Of a stretch of 64,000 nucleotides of DNA, positions 1 to 11,575 are shown piece after piece. The stretch lies in assembly GCA_029582165.1 (NCBI GenBank), contig CM055875.1, forward strand, positions 3,816,001-3,880,000, written 5' to 3'. A model generated the notes under the pieces. The model did not search any database. It was not told the DNA's origin and worked only from the letters and a program-made list of their open reading frames with translations. Within the stretch, counting starts at the first letter, position 1. Each line of letters opens with the position of its first letter. The translations under genes and the position numbers were made by a program. Source of the stretch: Portulaca oleracea. Taxonomy: Eukaryota; Streptophyta; Magnoliopsida; Caryophyllales; Portulacaceae.

Positions 1-2557
1 GATTTCATAATTCAAAGTTGGGTGCCTTTGAGAGGCTACAGGCCTAGCTATTTATACCACTAAAGTCCTAAACCTCCTAAAACTCTCAAGATTTGGCGTG
101 CAAGCCATCTTCTCCTACTAGGACTCTATTACTTGGCATGCAAGCCAAGGACTCCTAATACTAGACGCCATCTACTCCATCTCCTCCTTGGATTAGGACT
201 TTTTATTCTAAGGGGGATTGGTTACAAGAGATAATAATCCTTTTAGAGCTTCGCTTTCCTAATCCAAGATGGACTAGTTATAAAATAAGCCAACCTTATC
301 TAGGACTACATAGCTTGGCGCCTAATCTAGCACACCACACGCCCATCACACACACACACACACACCTTCTAGATCATTCTAGAACATTCTATACTATTCT
401 AGATTAATCTAGACTCCTACGACTTGGTGTCCAAGTTTATATGTATTACTGGGCACCTCACACAACTGGAAATGTAAATAAAACCCTAGAAATGTAAAGA
501 AATACATCAAAAGGCCAAAATTGTGAACTTCTTCTTGAAATGGTCAGAAATGTGAAATTCATCTCAAAATGATCCAAAATGTGAACTTCATCTTGAAATG
601 GTCCAAACTGTGAAGTTCAACTTAGGCTTTGTACTTGGGCCTTTAGTTGTGGACTTGGACTTGCCATGGATAGATTTCCATCATCTTCCATGAATCTTGG
701 GTCTCCAAAAGCAAGCCCATGGCTATGTGAGCCTCCATCTCCTTCTATGAACCTATGGTCCCCAAAGATGAGACCTACGTTGAGCAGTTCTCCATCAAAG
801 GTGAGACCTAGGTTGAGACCTATGCGTACTCCTTGCTTGTCCCCAAGCAAGTACAAGACTCAAAACTAGATGAAAGGACTTGAATAGAAAAAGAAAACTA
901 CTCACACCTCCTCTAATAAAAAGGCATATTAGAAGGCCAAAACAAGCATATACAAAGAGACTCCCTAGCGAGATTAAGAATCAAATTGAAATAAAAATTG
1001 TTGTTCGAAATAAAATCACAAGCCAGGAAGCAACACAACTTATCTATCACAACTTAAGCACAATCAAATCCATTCACATGCTTGGCGAACTAGTTGGGAT
1101 CGGTAGGACCTCACTTTAGGGCATGTGGATCACTCCCCTTGTGTGTTTGCAAAAGATATAATGGTTCGCTCAAAACCTTTAACCAATGTAAACAACCTAC
1201 CATAAGCTTGACAAGATTCTCAATTCTCTACCGCTATAGACAACATGCATAAAAGTTAATCATGAGGACTTTTCAAGGGTTGTAATGGGGCTTAGGTGTA
1301 GGGTAAGGAGGGAAATCATTTGGGAAATGTGGAGCTAAGGAGCCAAGGACCTAAAGAGCAACATTCCCAATACATATAGCATAACACCTCTTACATCACA
1401 CCGTAATGAAGGCTCAAATATACATCCCCATCGAAGAAAGGGGAAAGAGTCAATATAATCAAGAAAACCACCATACTATTCACCTTATTTCTCAAAACTT
1501 CTTTTTTTTTTACTTTACTTCTTTCTTCTTTTTTTTTTTTTTTGTTGTTGTGAATAGCATGGATACATAAAATGGACTCATTTTCTTTCAACCCAATTTC
1601 AACCTCAAATGAAAAGAGGGGTCCCTCATCAAGTGAACCAACCAACGAAGTCACCAAAGATATAGACTACAAAAACTGCCTCCAACTGAATTGTTGCTCC
1701 ACTAATTTGGCTTAAGGGTATGGAATTAAGAACAGGCCAAAGGTGCGCACGAATAGGGTAAACAACAAGACAGGAAAAATGGTTAGTAAAGGGCTAGCAA
1801 AAAGAAGTCAAGATGTCAGGTGGCTTTTTTGCTATGTGGCTACAAAATGGGCCTCAATCATATTAACATAATGCACAAGTCAAATGCAGTTTCAAAGAGG
1901 ATTAAGTCAAGTTCTAGAGATGCAAACATGGTAAGGTCACACTCAAAAGAAAATGAGACTATAAAAATAATAGTCTTTTAGGCTCAAAAAGTCTCACGGG
2001 TTAACTTACCACAATCACTACAACTAGTTCCTTTGATGTACCAAACATAGGAACTTCACTATCATGCACAAGAGTCGACCAAGATCAGATGAATCACAAT
2101 CAAGACAGGCAGCCTAAGTCAAACAAACAACCAAGTCTCTCTTATCATCTACATCAAGCCAATAATTCCTAAAAATACACACTCGCAATGACAATCCAAA
2201 CAAACCTCATAAAGGCGAAAGACTATCCTAATTTTTTTAATTATTATTTTTTAAACTTTTAGCAAGAAAGCAAGAAAACTATTCCTATATGCAACTTAGA
2301 TGCAAATTCAATGCCTAGCAAACACAAAAAGAAACTAACAAATATGCAACTATAAATGTCAGTCCCACTCGATCAAGCACATGATTTTAAGACAATCAAC
2401 CAAACCCCCCATGCTAAGACAAAGCAGTGTCCGTAATGCATTTCGAATAAAGGTGGCATGCAACAAGAGGGAAACGACATAATGCATCACACTCTAAAAA
2501 AAATAATAACAAAGAAAATTAAAGGGACAAAATAAAACCTAATAAAGTAATTAAATG
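1..2557. other. Transposon-derived DNA without a supported gene
   Basis: No convincing coding sequence is seen here on either strand. The stretch lies downstream, in minus-strand sense, of the gag remnant at 2599-3578, so it is probably the untranslated 3' part of the same gag-only element; its 3' LTR would lie left of the window. Visible structure includes a CA microsatellite at about 347-366, three loose copies of a 40-50 bp unit near 520-620 built around a CTTCATCTTGAAATGGTC-like core, and several A- or T-rich tracts. No reverse transcriptase or integrase motif was recognised. Element membership is inferred from position only. Confidence 0.4.
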
Positions 2558-2575
2558 CTTGGGTTGCCTCCCAAG
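2558..2575 (-). other. Short hairpin just 3' of the gag remnant
   Basis: A 6-bp stem (CTTGGG / CCCAAG) with a 6-nt loop lies about 25 bp after the stop codon of the minus-strand gag remnant. The surrounding motif ending in GGGAGGCAACCC resembles a sequence I recall downstream of gag in plant Athila/Tat-type and non-autonomous Gypsy elements. That family link is from memory and untested; the stem itself is directly visible. Confidence 0.45.
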
Positions 2576-2598
2576 AAGCGCTAGTTTAACGTCTTTAG

Positions 2599-3578
2599 CT
2601 AGACGAAACTTACCTCAGAAGAGGTTAACGCCCTTAGAAGCTTGTCAAACTCCGCAGCATGCGGTTCACAAGCCTGCAGATAAGAGAGCAACAAAATACT
2701 CATGGCAAAGAATGTTAGTTGCACTCTCTCAAATAAGTCAATGGTGCTAGAAAAATCAAAAGAATCAAAATAAGTTGTCCACATGATATTTCTAGCTGAG
2801 TCCTCTAGGCATTTACAATATGGATCAGGATAGGGATGAAACCCTTTTAAAGTTCCTAAGGACAAGTCAAGAACATTGTTGGTCCCATCAAATTCAGTCA
2901 CATCACAAGAGTTAACCTCACATTTCGCATCAACATGAACATCACTGGTCTTTTCACAGGGAATGGTCTCCTCAAGGTTCTTAGGGGCAACAGAAGGTGG
3001 TGAACAAGGCATAATAGCATGGAGTACATCATCAATTTCTTTTCTTGAAGGTTCTAATCCACATACAAACCCCTCACAAGACTCCTCATCAATAGCATCA
3101 ATTGACTCATGACAAACATCATCATCACACCTAGCATCAAACCTATGGGAATCACTCACCTCAAACCCCATCGACTGAGAAAAAGGTAAGGATGCATTTT
3201 GAAAAGCAAAGACACCATCAGTAGTGTCTCTAGGTAAGCTAGGATGAGAAGGAACAACAGTTGGCAAAGATGACTTAGAAGGGTCAACTATTTCATCTAC
3301 TTTCTCTAGACAAGCTTCAAACTTATCTTGTTGCTCTTGCATTGCCCTCGTCAAAAAATCAAGTTTGGCTTAAACAGGGCATGTAGACTCATAATGGTCA
3401 AAAGAACTACATAAACGGCAAGGAGACAAACAATGGGGTTGAGTACATAATCTAGCATGAGATGCACAAAGATTGAGGAAAGAGGATGCACAATAATAAT
3501 TTTCAAAATCACGAGTATCACGTGCAAGCCACTCAAGCAAACTCCAAGCTTCATCAACAGTTTTAGCATAGAAACCAA
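2599..3578 (-). pseudogene. Gag remnant of an Athila/Tat-like Gypsy retroelement
   Basis: The minus strand encodes the C-terminal part of a retroelement Gag. The upstream piece (about 3373-3578, read in the frame containing AKTVDEAWSLLEWLA) resembles the Gag region preceding the zinc knuckle in Athila/Tat-like elements. It is followed by a perfect CX2CX4HX4C zinc knuckle (CRLCSSFDHYESTC), then an in-frame stop, then a 251-residue open stretch (2599-3354) rich in acidic residues and cysteines. Gag coats the element RNA and forms virus-like particles. The N-terminal half is missing, since the primer site lies only about 270 bp upstream, and no pol domain follows, so this looks like a gag-only, non-autonomous, decayed element. 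Confidence 0.65.
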
Positions 3579-3845
3579 AATACTCTAATAGAGTATGAGT
3601 CTCTCAGATTCACCCCTCAAAGAACAATGTCAAGAATATCTGATTTCCCAGGCACAATACCATGTGGAACAGGACATGCAAGTAATCGCTCAAAATAGTG
3701 CCAAAATAATTCCAGCTCAAATTGGGGAAAATCAAGAATTGCCATTTCTTTTTGTTTTTTTTTATAAAAGATCTAAGAAAAGAAAAAAAACAAAAAACAA
3801 CTTAGTCAACCTAAGAGGTTCATTTATCGACTGCTAGGGACAGAG

Positions 3846-3863
3846 TCCCCGGCAACGGCGCCA
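3846..3863 (-). promoter_or_regulatory. Primer-binding site matching tRNA-Asp
   Basis: The plus strand reads TCCCCGGCAACGGCGCCA, the 3' end of plant tRNA-Asp including CCA, so the minus strand is the complementary primer-binding site. It sits 6 bp from the LTR edge at 3870, as expected for a Gypsy element transcribed leftwards. This fixes the orientation of LTR 3870-5570 and of the gag remnant. Confidence 0.85.
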
Positions 3864-3869
3864 AAAACT

Positions 3870-5570
3870 TGACAAGGCCGCAAGCGCACGATGTACGTAG
3901 TAGCACGTCAAGGTCGATCCCACAGGGACTCAATTAGCAGCTCAATAAACTAGACTCTATCACGATTGTTAAGCTAATCAGGTTTTGGGTTTTGGAAAAG
4001 GTTTAGGAAGCAAACTAAAACTAAAGAAAGCAAATAAATTAATGAAGGGGTTCTAATCAAGAGAGAAAGACTTCTAGGGAGATGCTAACCTAACAACGAG
4101 TTCGATTACTAAAACCTAGCCTGCACAATCATATATTCAAGAATGAATCAAGAATCGACAACCTCTGAATTCTACCGCCCTTTCGATGCTAAATAGAATT
4201 ATTCTAAACAACCTAATCAACAACTTTCGTGTGTTTTTTAGGTTAAACAGAATTGAAGGTCTCAAAAAGTCAGGTTATCCAATGATTCCCTAGTTTACTA
4301 CTCCTTTCTCAACTTTCGTAAGCCTAGGTAGACAGGTTGGTAGTCAGATTACCCTAATTCACCTTTCAGTACTTCTTAGGTTAATCTCTAACTCATGAGT
4401 ATTCGAGCGCTCAGAGAACACACATGAACATGGAAAACACAATCTTAATTTTCAACCTTCTTGAATTAATCTTAATTTTGGTCTTGATTAATGGAGAGGA
4501 GTAGATGGGAGGATTTTGTCTTTTCTCTTGATGGAAGGGTGGATGAATGGTAGAATGGTAGATGGTGTCCCCCGAATGAATTTTCCAGCAAAGAATATAA
4601 CCGTCACTTCTTTTCCTTTCCTTGCGAAGCACGGCCAACAGCCGGGCACAAGTCAGCCACGGGCCGTGGCCACTGCCACGGGATCCCCGTGATTCCCGCT
4701 GCCTCAATTTCCCTTTCTCCTCTCTTTTGCTTTGCGTGCTGGGCGAAATCATGGGGGCAACGAAGTCAATGGCCCAGCCAATCAATTGAATGTATTGCCT
4801 CCACCGAATGAAATGAATTGATGGCCCCCTTTTCCCTTTTGATGATTGGGCCGGACAAGGGTGGAATGATGGGCTACTTAATTCAATGAATTGATATGAA
4901 TTCATCTTCATTTCTCTCATTTGCAATTGATTAGGCCACATGGAATACTCAACCGAATGGGCTGAAAAAAATGCATCAAGTTCCTCCACTTCCAACTCCT
5001 CTCATTGGGCCGACCGAATGTGGGCTAATCAATCAAGTTAATTGCTTCCTCTCTCTCTTGTCTTGGACATATAAGTGGCTTGGCCCATTTCAATTAATTC
5101 CTTTTGTTCAATGGGCTGAATGACTGAATTGAAGTGCTCCACTCTTCTTCTTGTGTGTGGACCGAATGAATACATGGCCTCCTTCACTTTCCTCCTTGTT
5201 TTTGATTGGGCCAAATCAATGAAAGATGACAGCCCACAATCGAACTGCAGTTGCGCTCAAACTCGCCACGGACCAGAGGGCAGCCCACGGACAGCCCGTG
5301 GTTGCTACTACCCGGTCCTTCCTTGCTCCGTTTTGTCCAAATTTGCACCACGGTCTAGGTATATCATGTAGAGGTTCGTAGTGTCTTTACTCTTGCCAGA
5401 AATTGAGAGAATTGTTGGTTTTTTGGCCTCAAAACCTACAAATTTACATCACAAACAACAACACCAAGTGTAGTAGGGAAATTGGAATAAAAATCAAGGT
5501 TCACACACAAAACTATCCCTAACTCACTATTAAAAACCCCTAAAAACATAGTCATAAAATGCAGTTATCA
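3870..5570 (-). repeat. 5' LTR of the gag-only Gypsy element
   Basis: The long terminal repeat runs from TGACAAGGCCGCAAG next to the primer site to GCAGTTATCA at 5570; in minus-strand sense it begins TGATAACTGCATTTTATG, which looks like an Athila/Tat LTR start. Its inner edge matches the edge of the diverged LTR at 5994 (both have CCGCAAG, GCACG, TCAAGGTCG and CCCACAG in the same order). It contains palindromic CCACGGGCCGTGG-type repeats at about 4647-4692 and 5267-5303, and a weak TATA-like run on the minus strand at about 4593-4600. The flanking pentamer at 5571-5575 is TTTAC; its partner should lie left of the window. An unrelated 194-codon open frame inside (4411-4995) matches no family I know. 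Confidence 0.7.
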
Positions 5571-5993
5571 TTTACGTGGGAAACCGAAGAACTCGGAGGA
5601 AAACCCACGGACGGCGACAGCCAGAAAATAATCCACTATGAGAAAGGAGGAGTATAACCTGATCACTATCACAAGGTGTGATGCGATCCACAACAGAGGA
5701 AATTACAACACAAATCTCTCTCTCACTCTCACTCTCAACTCACAATCTTTCTCTCTCAAGATACACTTGAGAAAATATTAGTGAAACCCTTTTCTCGCTC
5801 AATATTTTCTCCCTCTCTAACTCTCTATCACTCAGCCGTTGTTCGCCGTTGATTAACGTCGCCGTGAATTAGGTGGAGAAAACTGAACCCTATTTATAGG
5901 GTGGCTAGGAGAAGAAAGTTAGGTTAAACATCAATTAACCTACGACACAGAGGATAAGTCCCGCCGCCAGATAAATTAGGGTGCCAGGGCACT
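5571..5993 (-). repeat. Fragment of an older LTR or leader that hosts the nested insertions
   Basis: This piece lies between two inserted LTRs and should be contiguous with 16609 onward once the solo LTR is removed. On the minus strand it has a clear TATA box (CTATAAATAG, 5890-5899), then a purine-rich leader with GA repeats (about 5710-5760), then a segment resembling the R/U5 of plant LTR elements. No coding sequence is seen. The assignment to an LTR is inferred from the TATA box, the leader and the palindrome array across the junction (16604-16815). Confidence 0.45.
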
Positions 5994-7242
5994 TGATATG
6001 CCGCAAGTGCACGGGTGTAAGTGTAGCATGTATCAAGGTCGTTCCCACAGAGACTTGCTCAAAAAGACACCAAATTAGCCCTCTAGTTGATTGCTAAGTC
6101 GATCAGGTATTGATTTTGATTAACTAATTTCTACTTCTAATCACTATAAAAAGGCAAATAAACAACTATTCACACAATTTTTACTGGATTTATCAATATG
6201 AGAAAGACGTTCAAGGGATAAAACTTTAGTAACTCTATGAATCATACATGTGGATTGAACATGAATGTCACTAATTTGGTATATTTTAGGGCCGATAATC
6301 GCATAAATTCTTCCGTAGCGAGTTTTTGGCAATGAAACGGATTGCTTAGTAAAATCGATATCTTGTATTCTTATTGTTTCAATTTTATCTAAGTTAAAGA
6401 TCAAATTATCATAAGACCCCTAATACAAAGTTCTCTATGTCTAGTTTACTTCATAATCAGTTTAATTCTAAGGGTTCCGATTATCAAATTTCTCTGTTCG
6501 ATACTTCATTCAACAATCTAAATCCATGCTAATGGTGCGCCAACAAAAGCAATGACATACATAATCAAAGGATAAATAAATTCAAACTAGATTAACAAAC
6601 TTGTTCAATCCAACAATATTCAACCCATAAGAGAAACTAATAAGGGTTTATCCCCCAAACTAAAGAAAATTACTCACTACTCATGTTTGAAACACAAAAC
6701 ATAACAAAATCTACTCTAGAAAGCATGAAAATCTAAAGAGAATGAAGAAATAACCAAAGATGTGCGGAAAACCCTTGAAAGAATTTAGTAATTGTTGACT
6801 TTTGCTCTTCCAACACCGTACCGATCTTAAGTAATCTTCAATCTTCAATTCGCTCTCAAACTCTTGATTATTGTGGGATTGTGGAAGATGGATGATGGTT
6901 GAGATGGAGATGGATGGTATGGAAGGAATGGATGGTGGTGAATGATGGTGGATGAAGGTGGATGAAGATGGATGATGATAAAAAAACAGCCGAATCTTGC
7001 AATTATATAGCCATTAAGAGAAGTTGAAACGACAAAATCGTCATAAACAGGGTCAACACGGACCGTTCCGGTACAACACGGTCCGTGTTAAACCCAACAC
7101 GACCCGTGTCAACCCTAACACGAGTCGTGTTGATGGTTTATGGGAAAATCGAACTCTCTGGAGGCCAACACGCACCGTGTTGGATCTGAAACTTTCTGGG
7201 TCGTCTTGTTTTGGTCATATCTCCTTTGTCCGATGTCCGCTT

Positions 7243-8098
7243 TGTTAGGGTTTAGGTTATCTAATTCCTAAACAGATACAGATTAATTGGCGGAAAATTA
7301 TAACGGTTATAAACAATTAATCAAACAACTGCAGAGGCTTTAGTAATTATACCTGATCGCTAATTCCGGCTGAAGAAGAGGTTGACCTTTCAGATTCCAA
7401 TGCTGAAATCCTCTACTGAAAAGTCCACGCGACACTCCGGGAACCCGATTGCTAGATCGACCTGATCGAGACGAATCTCAATCTAAGATGTATGTAAGAT
7501 TGTTTCGGGAAACAGAGAATGTTTCCTGAAACTAGAACTGCAAACTAAAAGAGAGAGGAACTCAGGAAATCACCCCGGTATCTCTCTAAGAGTCTTAAGC
7601 AGTTGGTGTTTTATAATCTCTCCTGGAGACCCCTTTATATAGTGTTTAGAAAACCTAGGGAGAGGGTTCAAAACCCTAAAGGGCCGACTTAACGCAACGG
7701 CGCGCTTCTCAAGCCCAACACGGTCCGTGTTGAATCAACACGGTCCGTGTTGGACTCCAGAGAGTCTAATTATTCGGCCCATGGACACCACGGACCGTGG
7801 TGTCTCAACACGGATCGTGTTGGGTCAACACGACCCGTGTTGAACCCGATTCGATCCGTGTTGGGCTAATTTCTCAAAGAAATCAATTCCCAACTTTTCT
7901 AAACTTGATACAATATCAATTAGGCTACATACATTGTTCCAGGGCACTGACTTGTGTGACCCAGTAGGACCAAGTAATATATTTGTAATTAAACATATTT
8001 AATTACTAATTATAGAAGTCTCTAGCAAGACATATAATTACTATATTACTTTGGTTTAATCTCTGTGTATATCGAACATTGTCGGGACATTCCCAACA
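7243..8098 (-). repeat. 3' LTR of the Copia element (856 bp)
   Basis: It is the direct repeat of 15375-16210. In minus-strand sense it starts TGTTGGGAATGTCCCG and ends CCCTAACA. It has a TATA box on the minus strand (7634-7641) and a palindrome array at 7714-7865. It carries one extra 20-bp palindrome unit (7730-7750 region) relative to the right copy; otherwise nearly all differences are transitions. Confidence 0.92.
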
Positions 8099-8115
8099 AT
8101 CTCCCACTTGTCCCA
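8099..8115 (-). promoter_or_regulatory. Copia polypurine tract
   Basis: The minus strand reads GACAAGTGGGAGAT directly before the 3' LTR start TGTTGGG. This is the usual plus-strand primer context of plant Copia elements. Confidence 0.8.
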
Positions 8116-10290
8116 CAAGTGTTCGATTCCTTGAATTCCCTTGTCACTTACTGTCTCATGTTCGGATAAGGTAAGCTGATGTCATCCTTATGTAAGGTCC
8201 GAAACGTTCCTCGATCTCCGAGTTTAGACTTTGAAAAAACAGATGATCAACTATTGATTCAACTGAGCTCGGCCAAGCACTTTTAGTCCAATCTCACCGA
8301 GTGGCCAAAAGACAACTGTCCCTAATAGGGAGGACAATGCCATCTTGTTCAGACAGACATTCTCACATGATCCAATCAGAACCCGCATATCGCCTTTATA
8401 GCCTATCATTTAAAGGCGTTGACGCGCTCCAAAGTCACAGCAGACCATGTAGTCTATGTATTGAACTCAGGATTTAGGAATTTTGAGTAGTGAGAGCTCC
8501 TATGACAATTCCCAACTTAAAGAGCTCCCATCGGGTCGATTCAGAGTTGTTCTCAACAATACCCATGTGATTGATTTATGATGTCATCACATCACTATGA
8601 TCACGAAACTTGATCATCACCTCAATCCTACATGCTAATTGTGTTGATATTATCACTGTTCCTACGTGATAATACAATTAGAAACCAGGTCGACTGTCGA
8701 CCAAGACTAGCGTTATCAAGTTCACTAATGGGGTTTCAGAAATCGGACCTCATCCAATTTCCCATTTCGAATGCGCTAACCTTTTTGGACATTTATATAA
8801 TTCCAAACCACAATTGATGTAAATTTTGGAATCTTATTCTCAATGATGAATCAACAAGGTCATAATTCATGAACAATTCATGCAAATTTGACTTGTTAAT
8901 ATTCCGGAATGTTTTTAATATATATTGCCCATGCATGACTATCATGCTATAACTACAACAGGGGTTTAGTACATAATACTTGCAATGAACCTCGTACATA
9001 TACCATCTCACTAATGACCTTTCATATAGGAAGATATTTCCGGAACACATGTTTGGATTCATAGTGAGCTTTAGTTCGTTTGCTTGAGTGATGGCTTCTA
9101 TCAACAGGGCTTCATTTCTCTCGCAAGGCTAGAAACATCACCCAGTTCTAAAAAAACGAACTTCGCAATCCTAACAGTTTCTGTCACAACTTCTAAAGCC
9201 GTGCCATACTTGTCTTATTTGTAGAATTGACCGTATGTCATGTTAGGAACTTCTTCCAGTTCTCCTCAATACCACTCAATACAGATCGGATAATTTTCTC
9301 TGACTTTTCAGATAATCATATTTATCTGCATGAGTGTAGCATCAATGCAACTCTTCACATTTAGCTTTTATCAACCACTTTAGACTTAGGACACATCCTT
9401 AGTTTTGCTCATACATATACAATGTATATGTTATGTTGGACTTTGAACATCTCATGGTATACATTAATCTCACGCCTAAAGCATGAGTTATATGTCTCAT
9501 CCTTCTTAGAACTTTTCATTGTTTAAGACAATGAAATTCAGTAAGGATATGCCATGATTTTTGGAAATTAATCCATTCTCGAAGTGAGTTGAACTATTCA
9601 ACACATAGTTAACTTTGATTCAAACAATCAAAATCTTTAATCTGTCATTATAGATCTAGTCTCCAAGAAAATTCTTAGCCCCACCAATCCTTCACTTTGA
9701 AAATTATTTCCAAGTCAACCTCAGTAGAAGCAACATTGGAATATTCTTCTCAGTAGGCAGTATGTCAATCACATACAATATCAGAAAACGCATTGCTCCC
9801 ACTGAACTGCTTGTAAACACAATATTATCTTTGACACTTTCTAGTATGTCAAACCTTTTTGATATCCTGGTCAAGAAGGTCAATGATTCCAACTCCTAGA
9901 AGCTTCCTTAAGACCACATATGGTCTCTTGAAGTTTACAAGCATTCCAACAAAAGACCACTCAGTTGTATCAAGTACACACCTTTCTTCAAAATCTAATT
10001 TTAAAGTTAGTCTTTATGTCTATCTTAATGAACCCATGTTTTGCCTTAAAACCCTCCTATGCCTGATGGTTCACACCTTCAGACAAATCAACCGAGTTCT
10101 AAACTTGGTTGCATACATGGAGTCTATTTTAGACTTGGTTGCATGGAATCTCGATTTACTTAAAGCTTCTTTGATGTAGGTAGAGTCATTACTTTCTAAA
10201 AGTAACATCTCACGTTCATCCATAGAAGGTCGATATCTTTGTGGCTGACGGAGTTGTTTACCTGACCTTGCTTGGAGCAATGTTCATGAC
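8116..10290 (-). pseudogene. Decayed Copia reverse transcriptase / RNase H region
   Basis: Read right to left, recognisable pieces appear in the order expected of a Copia polyprotein. About 10071-10280 resembles the start of the RT domain (DSTYIKEALSKSRFH, KIDSMYATKF). About 9880-9950 reads GLKEASRSWNH, and 9704-9892 contains SSSVGAMRFLILYVIDIL, the catalytic block with the second aspartate context altered (YVID). About 8793-9180 resembles the C-terminal RNase H end. Intact enzymes copy element RNA into DNA and degrade the RNA strand. Here numerous stop codons and frame changes rule out an active product. Confidence 0.75.
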
Positions 10291-10689
10291 ACCTCCTCCT
10301 CAACGTTTTGAGGAAATTCAACTGCCTCAACCTTGTTCTTAATTTCCCGACCAATAGGAAAATTTTGAACTAGGATCAAGTAGTGGAGTTGCATGTGATG
10401 ATTATAGTGTTTTGTGTCTCTTAAACTTCGGTAAGTTCAAAATCTCTCCCACTCTTTCTTTTAGTGAATAACATATTCTCTAAGAAGAAAGTATTTTGAG
10501 ACACAAACACTTTCCTCTACAAAAGTTTGTAGAAGTGATACTCCTTTCTTTCAGAAAATGGTTCAAGAACCTCTTTTCTCTACTGCTTCAGATAATCTTT
10601 ATTCAATAATTAGAGTTATGGTTAACTGCGTGTATCCCCAAAAGGTAATCGGCAATGTTGGCTCAACCATCATTGATCGCACCATATCT

Positions 10690-11575
10690 AATAAGGTGTG
10701 ATTCCTGCTCTTAGATACGTCATTGAGATGTCGTATTCTTAGAGGAGAGAGTCATGAAACAATTCCATATTCTCTGGAATGGTCAATGAAATCTTTGGCT
10801 CAAATACTCACCTCCTCAACCTAATTGAAGGGTTTTGATTTTCTTGCCAAGTTGGTTTTGTACTTCACTTTGAAACTCTTTGAACATTTTCAAAGGATTT
10901 GGACTTGTGGCCTATTAAGTAGATATACCCATATCTACTAAAAAATCGTCACTGAAAGTGATGAAATAGTACAGTAAACCTTCTTCTAGCACTAGTGCTC
11001 ATAGGCTCACATACATCAATATGTATGCATCCTAATAAGTCATTAGCTTGTTCACCAATTCCAATAAGAGGTGATTTTAGTCATCTTACTCATCAGACAT
11101 GCTTTGCAAACATTGAACTTTTCAAAGTTTAGGTTTTCCAAAATCCTGCACTATGCAGTTTCTGAATACATTTCTGATTAATATGACTTAAGCTTATAGT
11201 GCCAGAATTATGTTTCATTTGAGTCATTTGTTCAAACTCTTGGCTCAACCATTAGCATCCTTTCGATCTTATCTAGGTGCTCTTCATTGTTTTGCCAAGA
11301 CTACTTCATTTTGGAAATCTTTAAACTATTTTAACATTCCAGCTTCAGATGAATCTCACAGACATGAATCACCATGTGTTATTTTATTCATCTTAGAAGA
11401 TTTGAAGTAATCCATCTCTTGTACTTGTGCTCAATTGGACTACATACATCCATATGCATGAGTGTTTGTTGGCACGTTCACCCTTTCTTGTAAAAGGTAC
11501 AGTCATGCTTTGCAGACATCACATGTTTCAAAGTCTTATCATTCAAAAGTCTATCACTGACGCTTCTAAATATGC
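10690..11575 (-). pseudogene. Decayed Copia GAG-pre-integrase and integrase segments, apparently duplicated
   Basis: Two degenerate integrase-like stretches follow each other on the minus strand. The first (about 11560 down to 11230) keeps FETCDVCKA, followed by a core-like stretch ending near FKDFQNEV. The second (about 11210 down to 10700) starts with a pre-integrase-like run (INQKCIQKLHSAGF), a degenerate cysteine motif, YFITFSDDF and a LGKKIKTL-like stretch. Each has several stops. Integrase would insert the cDNA into the genome; neither copy can be functional. Two integrase segments in tandem is not the normal Copia layout (gag-PR-IN-RT-RH). Confidence 0.6.

Noticed and set aside
880..1119. 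79-codon basic open frame
   Set aside because: No family resemblance; it lies in decayed transposon sequence.
4411..4995. 194-codon minus-strand open frame
   Set aside because: It lies inside an LTR and shows no domain; chance open frame.
7024..7248. 74-codon open frame with repeated NTTRVNPNT-like residues
   Set aside because: The repeated residues come from the palindromic ACACGG/CCGTGT array in the solo LTR, not from a protein.
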